From Valencia hispanica (taxonomy: Eukaryota; Chordata; Actinopteri; Cyprinodontiformes; Valenciidae), in assembly GCA_963556495.2 (NCBI GenBank), contig OY747703.1, positions 25,245,796 to 25,309,795 of the forward strand: DNA of 64,000 nucleotides. Reading direction: 5' to 3'. The position numbers and the translations under genes were made by a program. The notes under the pieces are model-generated. The model was given only the letters and a program-made list of their open reading frames with translations. It made no database searches and was not told the origin of the DNA. Position 1 is the first letter of the stretch; every line of letters starts with the position of its first letter. Shown here piece after piece: positions 1-11,473 of the stretch.

Positions 1-1026
1 GACACACATTTGCCATCTATGTGCAAGGTGCACTCTAACACCCATTTGTTGTGACCGGGATGGTCTGAAGGACACTTCTTTTAGTTCGCCCGTAAAGCTA
101 CGCCTGCACTTTGACATCTTAAACATCATCAGCAGCGCTGCAGCGCAGTTTATTATCTGTTCTGTCTATGATCAGATCAGAACCACCCAATAGGTAGCAG
201 TTTGGACATCACATGAGAGACAGGGTGTCGTATTCCATGAATCATACGAGTCAGTTTAAGCATGCCTATTGGTCCCCTGAAATAAGACAAAAACCTGGAC
301 ATTTTCATCAATCTATGAATATGGATGTGAAAGATAAAGATGTGAAAAGTGGACATGTCCGGGGAAAAGAGGACATTTGGTCACCCTAGAAACACTTCCT
401 TCTTTGATTTCTCCAATACTGGGGTGGCAAGAAAACAAATATGCCCCCAGCTATAGCCATAGATCATTATAAGAGGAAGCAGGGCCAAAGAGGCGTTTGA
501 AGCATCCAGGTCCATTCATTAGCCTCTATAGGATGATAGATGTGCTAAACACAACTGATAGGTGTTTTGTTGCTTGAAGGGTAGCGGGATTTTTTACAAA
601 ATTACAAATTAGGCTATGGCACTGAGTTAGTCAGACTCAAGGTGTGTCCTGTGTGTGCATTAGTGGTTAGTTTGTAATGAAAATATTTTATAAAGGAAGT
701 CACCATCAGGACAAATATAAGAAACTTGCTAATGTCTTATGCAGACTAGAAAAACAGTAAAAACTTAATTGCACACAATTTGCACTGAATTAAAGAACAT
801 TTAATGATCAAATTTAATGGTGCTGCAAAAGGAGAACTAGATATAACTGCAAAACTTCTTTTTAATAAATGAGGTGGGTAAAATCCCTATTCTATTGATT
901 CTCAATCCTCTCTGATTGCTCCGACTGACCTTCTTGACCTGGATTTATGTACCCACATCCTTTCATTCTTGTACCAGGTTCTTTTCTCTTCATTTTTAGG
1001 AGAGTTGAGAAATGTTTTATACTGTG
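1..1026. other. non-coding left edge
   Basis: AT-rich DNA with no credible exon on either strand. I looked here for the missing second-HKD exons of the pld gene (HNKYMVT-like and GTSNW-like motifs) and saw none. Confidence 0.6.
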
Positions 1027-1760
1027 TTGAATCACATTGCATCATATCATATACCACATCATGTTTCTGCAGGGAAATTTGTTTTCTGTTATATACTAAT
1101 CTTTCGTGAAAGCAACTAAAGTGACAGCACTTGATTTAGATAAGAAAATGTCCAAGGAGACATTAATAGCATGTTGTATCATATCATATAGTAACATAAC
1201 ATAACATATTATATCACATCGTATTAATTGATATAACATGGTGTCGCATTGTATCGTACAAAATTGTAAGACATAGTATTGTATTGCATCATAAATTTTG
1301 CATCACCTTGTATGGCATTCTTTAATAGCATATCGTATACTCGAATGCATTATTATTCATTGCATACCATACTGCATTATATCTTGTTGCTTTCAATTTT
1401 ATTGTATGGTATGGCATTGTACATGTTGTATCAGATCTCATAATATCTTGTTGCACCAAGTTGTATTGCATTGTATTTAACTGTATTATTAAGTGATGTA
1501 TTGGAGCATAACATAACAGATTAGATCATACTTTACTGTATTCATTTTTTTGGGGTATCACATGATATCATATTGTATTGAACTGCATTGTGTTTGTTTC
1601 ATCACATTTTAAAGCATATTGTATTACATCAAATGTCATAGTATTGTATTTTATTCCAGTGTATCATATTGTATCTTGTCATTTGAAATAGTATCCTATT
1701 GCACAGTATCTTTTGTCTGGTCTCACATTGTATAGTATTGTATTGGTAAATACGTACAAT
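1027..1760. repeat. degenerate ATTGTAT/CATATCAT-rich tandem field, left part
   Basis: The stretch is built from imperfect repeats of short words such as TATTGTATTG, CATCATAT and AACATAAC, with no fixed period visible by eye. The same words resume at 3835-3965 after the LINE, so the two blocks look like one simple-sequence field split by the insertion. Confidence 0.75.
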
Positions 1761-1959
1761 TGTGCTGCTCTGGGTGTCTGGATGTTGGAGTGGCTCTGTT
1801 GGCTACATATTCAGTTTTGTTTTTTCAGACGTTGGTTTCTCTGTTTTCTTGAGGAAAGATTGCATTTTTTGGACCTGTGTACTTTCTAGTTTTTGGTACT
1901 GTGAAGCAGGAAAGAGTTTTTCTGTTAATTTTTCACTTTTTGATAACTTGTTATGATGC

Positions 1960-3825
1960 GTAACCATTGCCATAATATGGTTTACAGCTGGGAGCAGCTG
2001 ATTAACATTACAAAAGCTGAAATAATACCTCAACTGAAGCCACAAATCGCTGATGAAAAGGCATGGATGCAGAGCAAGAGCAAAAAGGAGACTGAGAAAG
2101 AGGAAGTTAAAACCATCTCTTCCATCGATCATAATGTTCAATGTGAGATCACTGGCTAACAAGATGGATGAACTCCAAGCCCTTGCAAGGACTCAGCCAG
2201 AGTATTGGTAAAGCAGTGTTATGTTTTTTCACTGAGACATGGCTGCAGGATCATATCCCCGACTTCAACACCTCTCTGCCAGGCTTCCTTACTATACAAG
2301 CAGACAGAGATCTGAAGAGGAGCAGGAAAAGTAAAAGGAAGTGGAGTGGCCGTGCTTCTCAACAGCAGGTGGTGTCATCCAGGACATGTTACTGTGAAGT
2401 GTCATCTCTGCAGCCCAGACATTGAACTCTTGGCAGTAAGATTTTGTGCATATTATTTACCAAGAGAGTTCACAAGTGTTATTTTGGCAACTTCAGCCAT
2501 TGCTGAGTCGCCGACAATGCATGTGATGTCATCAGTTCCGTTGTCCCTAAGCTACAGACCCAGCACCCAAATGCATATGTGGCAATATCTGGTGAAAAGG
2601 ATGCATACATGTCCAATCCAAGAACTCCTCTGGGACAATCACGTCACAATCTTGTTTTTCTCTGCTCAGAATATAAACCACTTGTTCAGAGGCTACCTGC
2701 GACAAAGAGAACTTTGAGAAAATAGTCACATGATCCTGAAGAAGCGCTGCAGGGTTGTTTTCATACCACAAACTGGATGACTCTTTGCCAAGCACATAGA
2801 GAAGACAGCAATGCTATGACTGAATGTGTGACTGCCTATAAACTTCTGTGTGGACAACATCATCCCCACCAGAACAGTGAGATGCTTCCCAAATAACAAA
2901 CCCTGGATCACAAGTGACCTGAAGGAACTGCTAAACAAGAAAAAAGAGCCTTCAGGGAGGGAGACAGGTAATCATTGAGGAGTATACAGAAGGAACTTAA
3001 GGTCAAGATCAAAGACAGCAAGCTGGCATACAGGAAGATGCTGGAGAGCAAACTACAGAGGAACAATATCAGAGGTGTCTGGTCAGGAATGAAAAAGGTT
3101 TTAAGCACAGGAAGGACTGGATAGATGGAAGCCTGAACAGAGCCAATGAACTGAACAGATTCTTCAACAGGTTCAGTTCAGGAACTAGCTCAGCATCCTC
3201 CTCTCCTGTCCCCAGCCAAACAGACATCCCATTCTCCTCCCACAGCTTTCCTGTCATAGCTTGGATGTTTTATTCTTCACCTCAGTCATGAACTCTTGTG
3301 TTTCCACAAATCTGTATTCAACCATGTCAGGATATGCTGCTTCCCTCTTTGCCTCCCCCTTCTACTCGTCTGTCTCTAAAAATCAGGTGAAGAGGCAGCT
3401 GGAAAAACTGAACCGGAACAAGATATTCTACAAGTCTATTGTGGAGAGTGTAATCTCTTCAGCCATCATCTGTTGGGGTAGCAGCATCAGAGCCAGGGAT
3501 TTAAATAGGCTAAACAACCTGATAAAGAAGGCTGGTTCTGTTCTTGGGACAACTGTGGAAAATCTGGAGATGATGATGCAAGGAAGAATTCTTCATAAAA
3601 AAAAATTATGGACAACCCTGATCATCCTCTACATGAGACTATCCTACAACAACAGAGTGTCTTCGGTTGGACCCTTCTTCAGTTTCGCTGCAATACACAC
3701 CGCTACAGGAAATCCTTCCTGCCCACAGCCATAATGATCTTCAACAACTCCTTGAAGAGTTAATTAGTATGAGCGACAGCAACACTTAATTTCCCTTGGG
3801 GATCAATAAAGCATTTTTTTAATTT
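1960..3825 (+). mobile_element. decayed L2/CR1-group LINE, internally deleted
   Basis: Broken frames on the plus strand show an endonuclease domain (MFNVRSLANKMDELQALARTQ, then FFTETWLQDHIPDFNTSLPGF, SPDIELLAV, YYLPREFTSV) followed by FPNNKPWITSDLKELL. The reverse-transcriptase core is missing. The C-terminal end reads KRQLEKLNRNKIFYKSIVESVISSAIICWGSSI. The 3' tail TTTCCCTTGGGGATCAATAAAG is that of fish L2-type LINEs. Several frameshifts and stops make it inactive. It inserted in the ATTGTAT field. Confidence 0.85.
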
Positions 3826-3829
3826 AAAT

Positions 3830-3970
3830 TTTGAATCATATTGTGTTGGATCACATTGGATCGTATCATATAATATATCACATCACACTGTGTTGTGTTC
3901 TATTGTATTATTTTGCAATGTATTGTGCCACATTGTGCAGTGCCCTATTGTGCCATATTGTATGGTTTTT
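3830..3970. repeat. degenerate ATTGTAT-rich field, right part
   Basis: The text (GTGTTGGATCACATTGGATCGTATCATATAATATATCACATC and onward) repeats the vocabulary of 1027-1760 right after the LINE tail, marking the far side of the insertion. Confidence 0.65.
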
Positions 3971-4273
3971 GCTGTTGGTTTGATCTTTTCATATCAGCTT
4001 GGGTTGAATTAAATGTGAAAGAAAGTGTACATTTGAAATAAACCTTTTACATCAGTGCAGGAAAAAAGATATTTAGCCATTTTTAGGAAAAAACAAACAA
4101 AGCAAAAACACTACAATAACCAAAAAGAAAACATTTTATGTGCCTGATGCAGGGATATGGGGGGTATTCAGTTTGATGGAAGTAAGACAAGGGAAATGCA
4201 GTACATAAAATGTAACTTTCACAGGACATAAACATGCAATAAAGCTTCTTGTCATCAATGTTATGTTCCTTAC

Positions 4274-7200
4274 AGACAGATAAGCAGTAGCCGTTGTGGC
4301 ATTGAGCTGCAGCTCCAGGGCTTCATGTTTTCCATAGAGGGCTGTAACTCTCTTCGACCAGATGGAGGGGATATAGTCCCTGTCATGAAGCTGCCAGTAA
4401 AATGAAAAAACTCTGTGGAGGTCCAGGGCAAGACAGCTGCAGTTATATACCACCACTCCAAGTTCTTTCCTCTGTGGGGTGTTAGAGGAGAAAAAAAACA
4501 TAGAGACAACATGACACAGCAGAAAAGTTGGAGTCTCTAGTGCACACACTTTCTGAAAGTTAGACAGGAAAAGAGACAACTACATATCTTGACTGTCGAG
4601 ATAGATCCAGCCTTTAACTGCAATAACTTCCAAAACTGTTTTCTGTATGTCATCGTTGTTGGGGAATTTTCTCACTCTGCTTCACAACTTTGCTTTGGTT
4701 CATTGAAGCAAGCAAATCTTTGTTTTGGTATAGTATATTTATTGTTGAGCCGTCTCATCATTTTAGTTAGGTTTAAGTTAGGACTTTGACTGGACCTCAA
4801 TATCTTGATTCTTTCTTTTATTGCCATTCATTTGTAGATCTGCTTCTATGAGATCATTGTGGACCCTGTTCGGGCCATTAATCAGCTGTTGTAAAGATAT
4901 CCTTGATTTGAGAATACTTTGGTAGGAGTTCAATGGAAATATAATGACGCAAAGTGCCCATGTCTTGTGCTTGCATAATCAGCCCACATCATGACTCCTC
5001 CACCACCATTCTTGGCAGCTGGATTGAAGTGTTTGTACAGATAGGTTTGTTTTTTTACAAACATGGTGCTGAGCCTTATAGCCAAACATCTCTTCTTTGT
5101 TTTCTGTCCAGTGAATTTCAGAATTTTTGGTTAATTTAACTTCAGCTTTGAAAGTCTAAATAACATTGCCATAGTCTTTAGGACCTGCTCCTGGCAACAC
5201 TTCAGAACAGTTAACCATTTTTCAGTCGTTACCTAAGTGACTTAGATTAACTTTGAGTAAAAATGCCAACTCAGGCCAGTAATGTTCAAGATAAAGCTCT
5301 TGGATTTTTGAATGCTGGTTCTCTGAGCTTTGCATGGTTCACCTTTGGATGAACTTGCTGGATTATCCAATCTAATGAAGATTGGTAACTGTCTTAAATC
5401 ATTTAGTGTGTTGAACAATCTTTCTTCTTCTTATCAGAAACAGAGTTGCTGGAACCAATGAGCTTTGAGAATGTGCTGTTTTTTAAAAGACTGAAAGGTT
5501 GAAACTTTACCTGAAATATACTGTAACTGGAGCTGCCAAATTTCATAAATCCAAAATTAGCATAGGTAGAACAAAAGCTTAAAGAAAAGAAACCTAGAGA
5601 CAGCAGTTCTAGATGTACTCTTGCATGGTAATTAACAGCACAACAGAACTTAGTTTTGGGTTCATTCTATATCATTTGAAGGAACAAAACAGAAGCTTGT
5701 GTCAGTTAAGCTACTATGGTAAGTAAATATCTACCTTGCACTTGTATATCCTTCTCCTGGCTGTATGTGAATTATCTTGTACACCAAATGGATATTCTCT
5801 CACATTTATACTGTACGTGTCATTTTTCCTCCCCTCTGGCTGCTTAATTCAATCCATTCAGCTTTGGTTCTTGCTCCCCACACTGCTGAGACATCAGAAT
5901 ACCTAAATAATCACTTCAGCGTTACAGTTCCAACCTTATTAATATTTAATGGTTTGCCCTCTACAATAAATTACACCGTAAATAAAAGAGGAAATGCTGC
6001 TTTTCTGTCTGGATATTATGGGCAGCCATCTTCGGGCACCATTGAGACGTGTTAAGATCCAGGTATGGTTGAGATCTCCCCCTGGAGGGTGCTAAGATGA
6101 TTCTTTAATAGATTTTTTGTATGACTAAAACAGACTGTAGACCTGTGAAATGTGAAAACTTGACAACTCAGAAGCTAAGACAAAGCAAGCACAGCTGATG
6201 TTTGTTGTTACCTTGGACAGTGACCTCCAGTCCATTTCAGCGCTTCCAATGTAAATGTGTGTCCGATCCACTATCCAGAATGAGGAGTGTAGGCCTCCTT
6301 TGGTAAGAGCTGCCATGTTGACAAAATGAACCTGTGCATCTACAAACAACAGAGGTAGACAAGAGTTTTATCAGGAAACATTGGAAATATCCCAACTGGC
6401 CTTGTGTTGTCTGATATGCGAGTGAAGGCAGCTGTGCTGATCAAGTGTTTTAAAGAAAACCTTTATTGGATCAGCAGATCTGTTGGCTGATACATGCTAT
6501 AACTTGCTTAAAGTATCCATACTCATTGAATTTTTGTATAGTTTATGCCGCCACAATGTAGTTCAAGATTGTAAAGTGGCAAGAAAAGTACACATAGTTT
6601 ATTTTTTATACTGATTAAAAATCTAAAAGTATGAAGTGCATTTGTATTTTGTAGAACCACCTTTCATGGACCACCTCATCTAAAGACTGAAATTGTTGCC
6701 CATTCTTCCTGAGGAAATATGTCTAGCTCAGACGGATTCGATGAAGAGTATACAGCAACAGCTACCCTGCTCCATGAATATACTTTGATGCCAACCATTC
6801 CACACTGTAGCTCAACATAAGTTGCAAGTTTTAGGGTTGGTGTCCTGTTGGAAGGTGAACCTCTGCAACGTATACCATTTTTGTATTCCAGGATTGTCTT
6901 CTAATGCTGTATCCCTGTACTGATCAACACTGGTCCCTTTGAAGAAAAGAGTCCACATAATATGATGGCTCCCCCACTATGTTTCACCATTAGGGTGGTA
7001 ATATCAAGGTCATAAACAGTAATAGTTATTTTGCCACACATTGGGGTTTTTCATGTAGGAAAAAAGGTTTCTTTTTGGTCTCATTCTTCTGCAGCTTTGC
7101 TTGTGGCACACTGTAAAAGGGACTTCTTGTCCTGTTGACATATTCTCCCACCTAAGCTTTGGATCACTGCCAATATTCTAGCATTACAATGAGAGTTTAA

Positions 7201-10200
7201 ATGATGGCAACTGGACTTTCCTTGTTGTCTTGAAAATGTTTAGTCTCTCTTCAGAGGCTTCTTCAATTCTGAAAACTGGATTGGGAGAATCAGATTTTTA
7301 AGTCTAAAGTTAGTGTCATTAATGCTTTTTATAACTTTATAACTTTGAACTTATAAATTTGATACTCCCAATCCAGTTTTCAGAAATGAAGAAACCTCTT
7401 TGATGAGAGACGAAATGTTTTCAAGACAACAAGAAAAGTCCAGTTGCCTTCATTTAAACTCTCAAGACTATCATGTCCTGTATGACTGAGGATCTACACT
7501 AACATGTAGCATTACAATGAGCTTCTTGGCTTATCAGATTAGGTGGATGGTCATGTTTTAGTTGGTTTGCAGTTGTGTCTTCCTTTTTTAATCGTCAAAT
7601 GGTGAATTAACCAGAGCTCTGTAAGATGATCCTGTTAATGCTTGAGACCTTGAGAGCTTAAACCCTGGTTTAAACTTCTCCACAAATTTATCTCTGACCT
7701 CTCTGCTATGCTCCTCAGTCTTGATGATGCTGTTTGTTCTCTGATGTTCTCTGACAAACCTCTGTCATCTTTATAGTTGGTTTCATATGGAGATTAAATC
7801 ACACACAAATAACTCATGAGGGCAATTGATTGCACTGGATTTTCTTCGGGGCTATCAGAGCTAAATCTACTGAACACCAAACGTTTTATTTGTAAAAATG
7901 TAGAAAACCTTTAGTAGTTTTCCCTCTTTAATTATGTGTTACTTTTTAAAACATTCATTGAGGTTTTTGGTTGCAACATGGCAAAATGCAAAAAAGGTAA
8001 AAACGCACACATTAGCGAGAGACCGCAGTGTGAACCTTGGTTTTCTTTGTGACAAACTAGTGCAGACGATTCCAACTTTCACAAACTCTCTACAACACAG
8101 CAGGATCTTGTTTAAATAGTAGAAAATGCCTTCAGGTTGGTGGGGCAAAAACATATAAATCGTAGTCATCATTTGTCGTAGTAGTGTAAGAAATAACAAT
8201 TATATGATTAAAACGTGACAGGCACTCACTGTGTGCTGCCAAGGCTTTCAGCTCAGAAGAGTTTGACAGACTACTGGCAATCTTCAGTTTTACCCCACGA
8301 GATTTCAGCCTGAGCAGTCTCTGGAACAGAAGCTGACCCTGAGGAAGAGAGAGATGTTCTGTCCTGCTGTAGCCGAGGATTTCAGCAGTGTTTCTGTCTT
8401 TCAAAAGGGCAACACTTACATTTCAGCAGCTCTAACCTCATTAAGAAGATGACACAAGTATTTAATTAAAAATAATTGCATTTGCTCGGTTAGGAGGCTT
8501 GAAAAAAAAAAAAAAAAGACAGTTGAATTTTTTCTGCATAACGACGCGTACCTGTGCTGCAGTGCCAGGTGTTGGCTCCAGATCCCAAGCATTTAAGTCC
8601 CAAACAGATGACACCACCTCCACTGAGAGCTTTGCTTGTTCCAGCAGTGTGTGAAAGCCAACAGAAAGAGGAATATGATGCCTGCCATCCACGTGGAGAG
8701 AGAGGTCGTCTGGGATGTTCTCCACAAGCACGATCCTGAAAGTAACGACTACTTTAGTTCTCTTGCAGTTCCGCTGAGAGCTCTAGTGGTTTTCTTCTTA
8801 GCCATACCACACTATCATGCATTTTCATCTCACTAACAAATCTGCACTGAGAAAAAAGCACAGTTGGGTAATGAAGCATGGATTTTCACTTCAAGAATTT
8901 GCAAAATACATTTTATTTCTTAAGAAAAACACCCTGCCGAAATCAAAACAAAATCTGCTTCGTCTGTGTTTTGGTGGTTTACAGAAGGCAAAGGGTATCA
9001 CCTTGCATTACTTAACACTAGTGGATAGGCGACTTTTGATGGATTTCAATAAAGATTCTGAAGCATTCAAGCTGCATCTGAGCGGGAAGGTGTTCAACCT
9101 TTCGGTGTTTCATAGGAGTTCAACTCTGATGTGCCTGAAATCAGTGATAGATGCTTCCATGGATGGCATCGCTGATTCAAATGGTGAAACTTTGATCAGC
9201 ATTACCTGGTACCAATATATATCTATATTCCAATTTGTACTTCCTGTACTTCCCTCTCATGACATTCTGAGCACATACGGCATTCATACAACCGTTGAAC
9301 CTCTGTGATAAAGGAATCTGTCCATTTGAGTGCAGGCTTATCTTCTTTACAGACGGAAATTCTTTCTTGAAATCCATGCTGTGCTACAGCCATACAGAAT
9401 GCAAGTAATCACCTTTAGAGGTGGAATCTGGAAAAATGTGCTGATAAAATGAAAGAAGATAAAAAAACAAGAAAGTTCAAATAATTATACTCAGAAGAAC
9501 TCTGCCCATTTGCCTTATGCATTATGTGATGTCAACATAGGTATGTCTATTTGAAAACCTGTTTTAGGGAGGGAAGATTTTATCTTGATTAAATTATTCA
9601 TAGCAAAATGGCTAAACAAAAACTGAACTTTACATGCTTGGTATCAATTTGCATCTAAAATGATTTTTGACTGATTGCACAACAATGTTTGAATAGTATC
9701 TTTAGTCAATTCTTTCTTTATAGATTTGTTTAACTTTCTTTATATAATCTAGTCATAATGAACTTCAAAGAAATTATCTACAGTTTATACAATTTATAGG
9801 GTTGAACTTTAAATAAAATACTTAAACACTGAACTTTTCTTAAAAACCTACAAATATGACTCTAAAATTAATCATTTATACTTCCCTCATGATCAAGAGA
9901 TGATTTTGTTTTTTATGTTTGCTAAAAAGTTTATCTTTTTTCTTTAACATTCAATGTCCATAGGTTTCATTCAGTCTTTCTTGACCTTAAAATATAACAT
10001 TGGTTGCTCAACACAAGGTTAAATGATCAGACTGGATTGCATGAATGTGAAAAATAATACTTAAAAGTTATCTTAATCTATTCCCCAGAAGACAACTTAA
10101 TCATTAACGGGTTATTTATCTTTGAAGAAAATGTTCTATATTTAAAAGCAATATGTGAAAAAAGATCACCTAACTTTTTTGTGGGGGAGGAGGGGCCAAG

Positions 10201-11473
10201 TCTCCACATTTAGACAGGGGTCCTTTTACATGAATTACTGCATCAGGGAAGAGGACCACGGATGTGATCAGCCTGTAGTTCTGCTGAGGTGATAACGGAG
10301 CATAGGTTGCTCTGATAGTGGGCTTGAGATCATGATAAAAGATTCTTGGTTCAGGTCAGCCCCAACCCCCTGGCTCAGGGAAACTACGGTCATTGAAAAG
10401 GGTATAGGTACTTTTGGTAGAGCTGGCATGTACCATGTCCTGCTGGACATGAACATCAGCATCTCCATTTAGCTTGTCAGTAGAAGGAAGCATGATGTGC
10501 TTGAACATTTCCTGGTAGATGGCAGCTCTGACTTTTGACTTTATTAAGAAACACAGTTGACCAAGATCAGCAAATGACGTCTCCCCCAAATCTGTGGAAA
10601 CTTTACCTCAAGTTCTGCTATAGCACTGGCTAAACACAAGGTATGTGACAGTAGTAGCTTATGGCCTGGATAAGTCTGTGTGGTGACTCTTGAAACTCTG
10701 ACTCTATGCTTTGTGGGTTTGAATGGGTTGCACAATCCTTTTAGGGCTGCAGTTAATCCTGTTTGAGCTTCTACCACACTTTTTCCTTCCACTTAACCTT
10801 TACCCTAGGATAGATGGATTCTATAGCTCTAAAGGATGTCAATGACTGTCTGCTGAACAACTTTTTTTGTTTTCTAAAATATTCAGATTTTTTTTAGAGA
10901 AACTGAATTTTGGGTTTTTGTTGCCCTGCGATGGATTGGCGACCTGTCCATGGTGAACCCTGCCTCATGCCCAATGAATGCTGGAGATAGGCACCAGCCC
11001 CCCACAACCCTGCAGTGAATGGACGGGTATAGATAATGGATGGATGGAATTTTGGGTTTTTTATTTTCTGTGAGGCATGGTTATCAAAAATAATCAGATG
11101 AAAATATTTCACATTCCTCTGTGTGATGAATTTATATGATAAAAGAATTTCACAATTTCATATAAATTGCAGAGGTAATTAAAGTTTTCAGTGATGTTCT
11201 AATTTACTGATATTCACCCATATGTGTCCAGTTGATGCATTTCTCAACCTGTCCTGCATGAACAAGACCTCTAAACAATAGCAAATGAAAACCTCAACTT
11301 CTACTTTGGGACGGTCCTGTTTGCAGAACTTCTCACCGGCAGTCTCTGCTGCAGTTTTCCTCTGTGATCCCATCCTCACTGTCCCCCCAGATGTCCACAG
11401 AGGAAAAGATCAGCACCATCAGCACAACAGAGCAGCTGAAGAGGGCCAGGGTGGCAATGCACTTCTGGTGGGT
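4274..11473 (-). CDS. pld4: PLD3/PLD4-family 5'-3' exonuclease-like protein, partial (HKD1 degenerate)
   Basis: PLD3 and PLD4 are type II membrane proteins of endolysosomes that degrade single-stranded nucleic acid with two HKD motifs. Exons on the minus strand: 11473-11337 (transmembrane helix KCIATLALFSCSVVLMVLIF), 8735-8552 (IVLVENIPDDL), 8338-8230 (GQLLFQRLLRLKSRGVKL), 6339-6212 (first HKD), 4471-4274 (KELGVVVYNCSCL...YWQL). Phases join without a stop. In the HKD exon the pattern reads HSSFWIVD..GSAE: His and Asp remain, but the catalytic Lys is Ser and the GSxN Asn is Glu. The second HKD half is not found left of 4274; it lies outside the window or is lost. The PLD4 name rests on its place behind cep170b; PLD3 or a fish-specific paralogue is possible. 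Confidence 0.85.
4585..5515. mobile_element. old Tc1/mariner-like DNA transposon relic
   Basis: The wording matches a common fish Tc1-like element in antisense: AGAATACTTTGGTA, CCCACATCATGACTCCTCCACCACCATTCTTG, ACAAACATGGTGCTGAGCCTTATAGCCAAACATCTCTTCT and TTGCTGGATTATCC. It is strongly diverged with gaps, without intact ends. It lies in the pld intron just upstream of the 4471-4274 exon. Confidence 0.65.
6212..6339 (-). CDS. pld4: pld exon with substituted HKD motif
   Basis: Reading AQVHFVNMAALTKGGLHSSFWIVDRTHIYIGSAEMDWRSLSK, this exon aligns along its whole length with the first HKD of PLD3/PLD4. The codons are CAC TCC TCA TTC where the family has His-x-Lys-Phe. Splice sites are intact: acceptor TTTGTAG at 6340 and donor GTAACA at 6211. 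No stop or frameshift is present, so the change is a substitution in an otherwise open exon rather than decay. Confidence 0.9.
6505..8000 (-). mobile_element. Tc1-like transposon relic, interrupted
   Basis: Antisense Tc1 text: GTAGAACCACCTTTCATGG, TTGCCCATTCTTCCTGAGG, GTTGGAAGGTGAACCTCTGCAA, GGGACTTCTTGTCC, ATTCTCCCACC. After a 313-nt insertion it resumes with GAGCTTCTTGGCTTATCAGATTAGGTGGATGG, TTAAACTTCTCCACAAATTTATC, ATGATGCTGTTTGTTC and an end at GCAACATGGCAAAATGC. No open frame survives. Confidence 0.8.
7194..7506. mobile_element. foldback (long inverted repeat) insertion with 15-bp target duplication
   Basis: Two arms of about 100 nt are inverted copies of each other: TTTAAATGATGGCAACTGGACTTTCCTTGTTGTCTTG... 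on the left and its complement ending GACTTTTC...GCCTTCATTTAAACTCTC on the right, around an AT-rich centre. The insertion is flanked by TAGCATTACAATGAG at 7179-7193 and 7507-7521. Removing one copy plus the insert restores Tc1 text. Confidence 0.8.
8740..10184. other. pld intron between transmembrane and second exon, left part
   Basis: It is AT-rich and non-coding. Open stretches at 8817-9308 do not resemble any family I know and lack splice support. Confidence 0.6.
10185..11195. mobile_element. Tc1/mariner-like relic carrying a SINE
   Basis: Text such as GGAAGCATGATGTGCTTGAACATTTCCTGG, CACAGTTGACCAAGATCAGCAAATGAC, CTGTGGAAACTTTACCTC, TTGAATGGGTTGCACAATCC, TACCACACTTTTTCCTTCC and AACTGAATTTTGGGTTTT matches a widespread fish DNA transposon in antisense. 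It is diverged, with no open frame, and is interrupted at 10920-11046. Confidence 0.65.
10920..11046 (+). mobile_element. short SINE-like retroposon ending in (TGGA)n, with 15-bp target duplication
   Basis: The insert begins GTTGCCCTGCGATGGATTGGCGACCTGTCC and ends CGGGTATAGATAATGGATGGATG. GAATTTTGGGTTTTT occurs at 10905-10919 and again at 11047-11061, a perfect 15-bp target-site duplication. Relatives in this window are near 26150-26248, 52620-52800 and 55905-56003. Confidence 0.85.

Noticed and set aside
3261..3734. 157-residue open frame on the plus strand
   Set aside because: It is the C-terminal end of the broken L2-type LINE, not a host gene.
8817..9308. 163-residue plus-strand frame in the pld intron
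   Set aside because: No recognised domain, opposite strand to the host gene and no splice support; length is plausible by chance.
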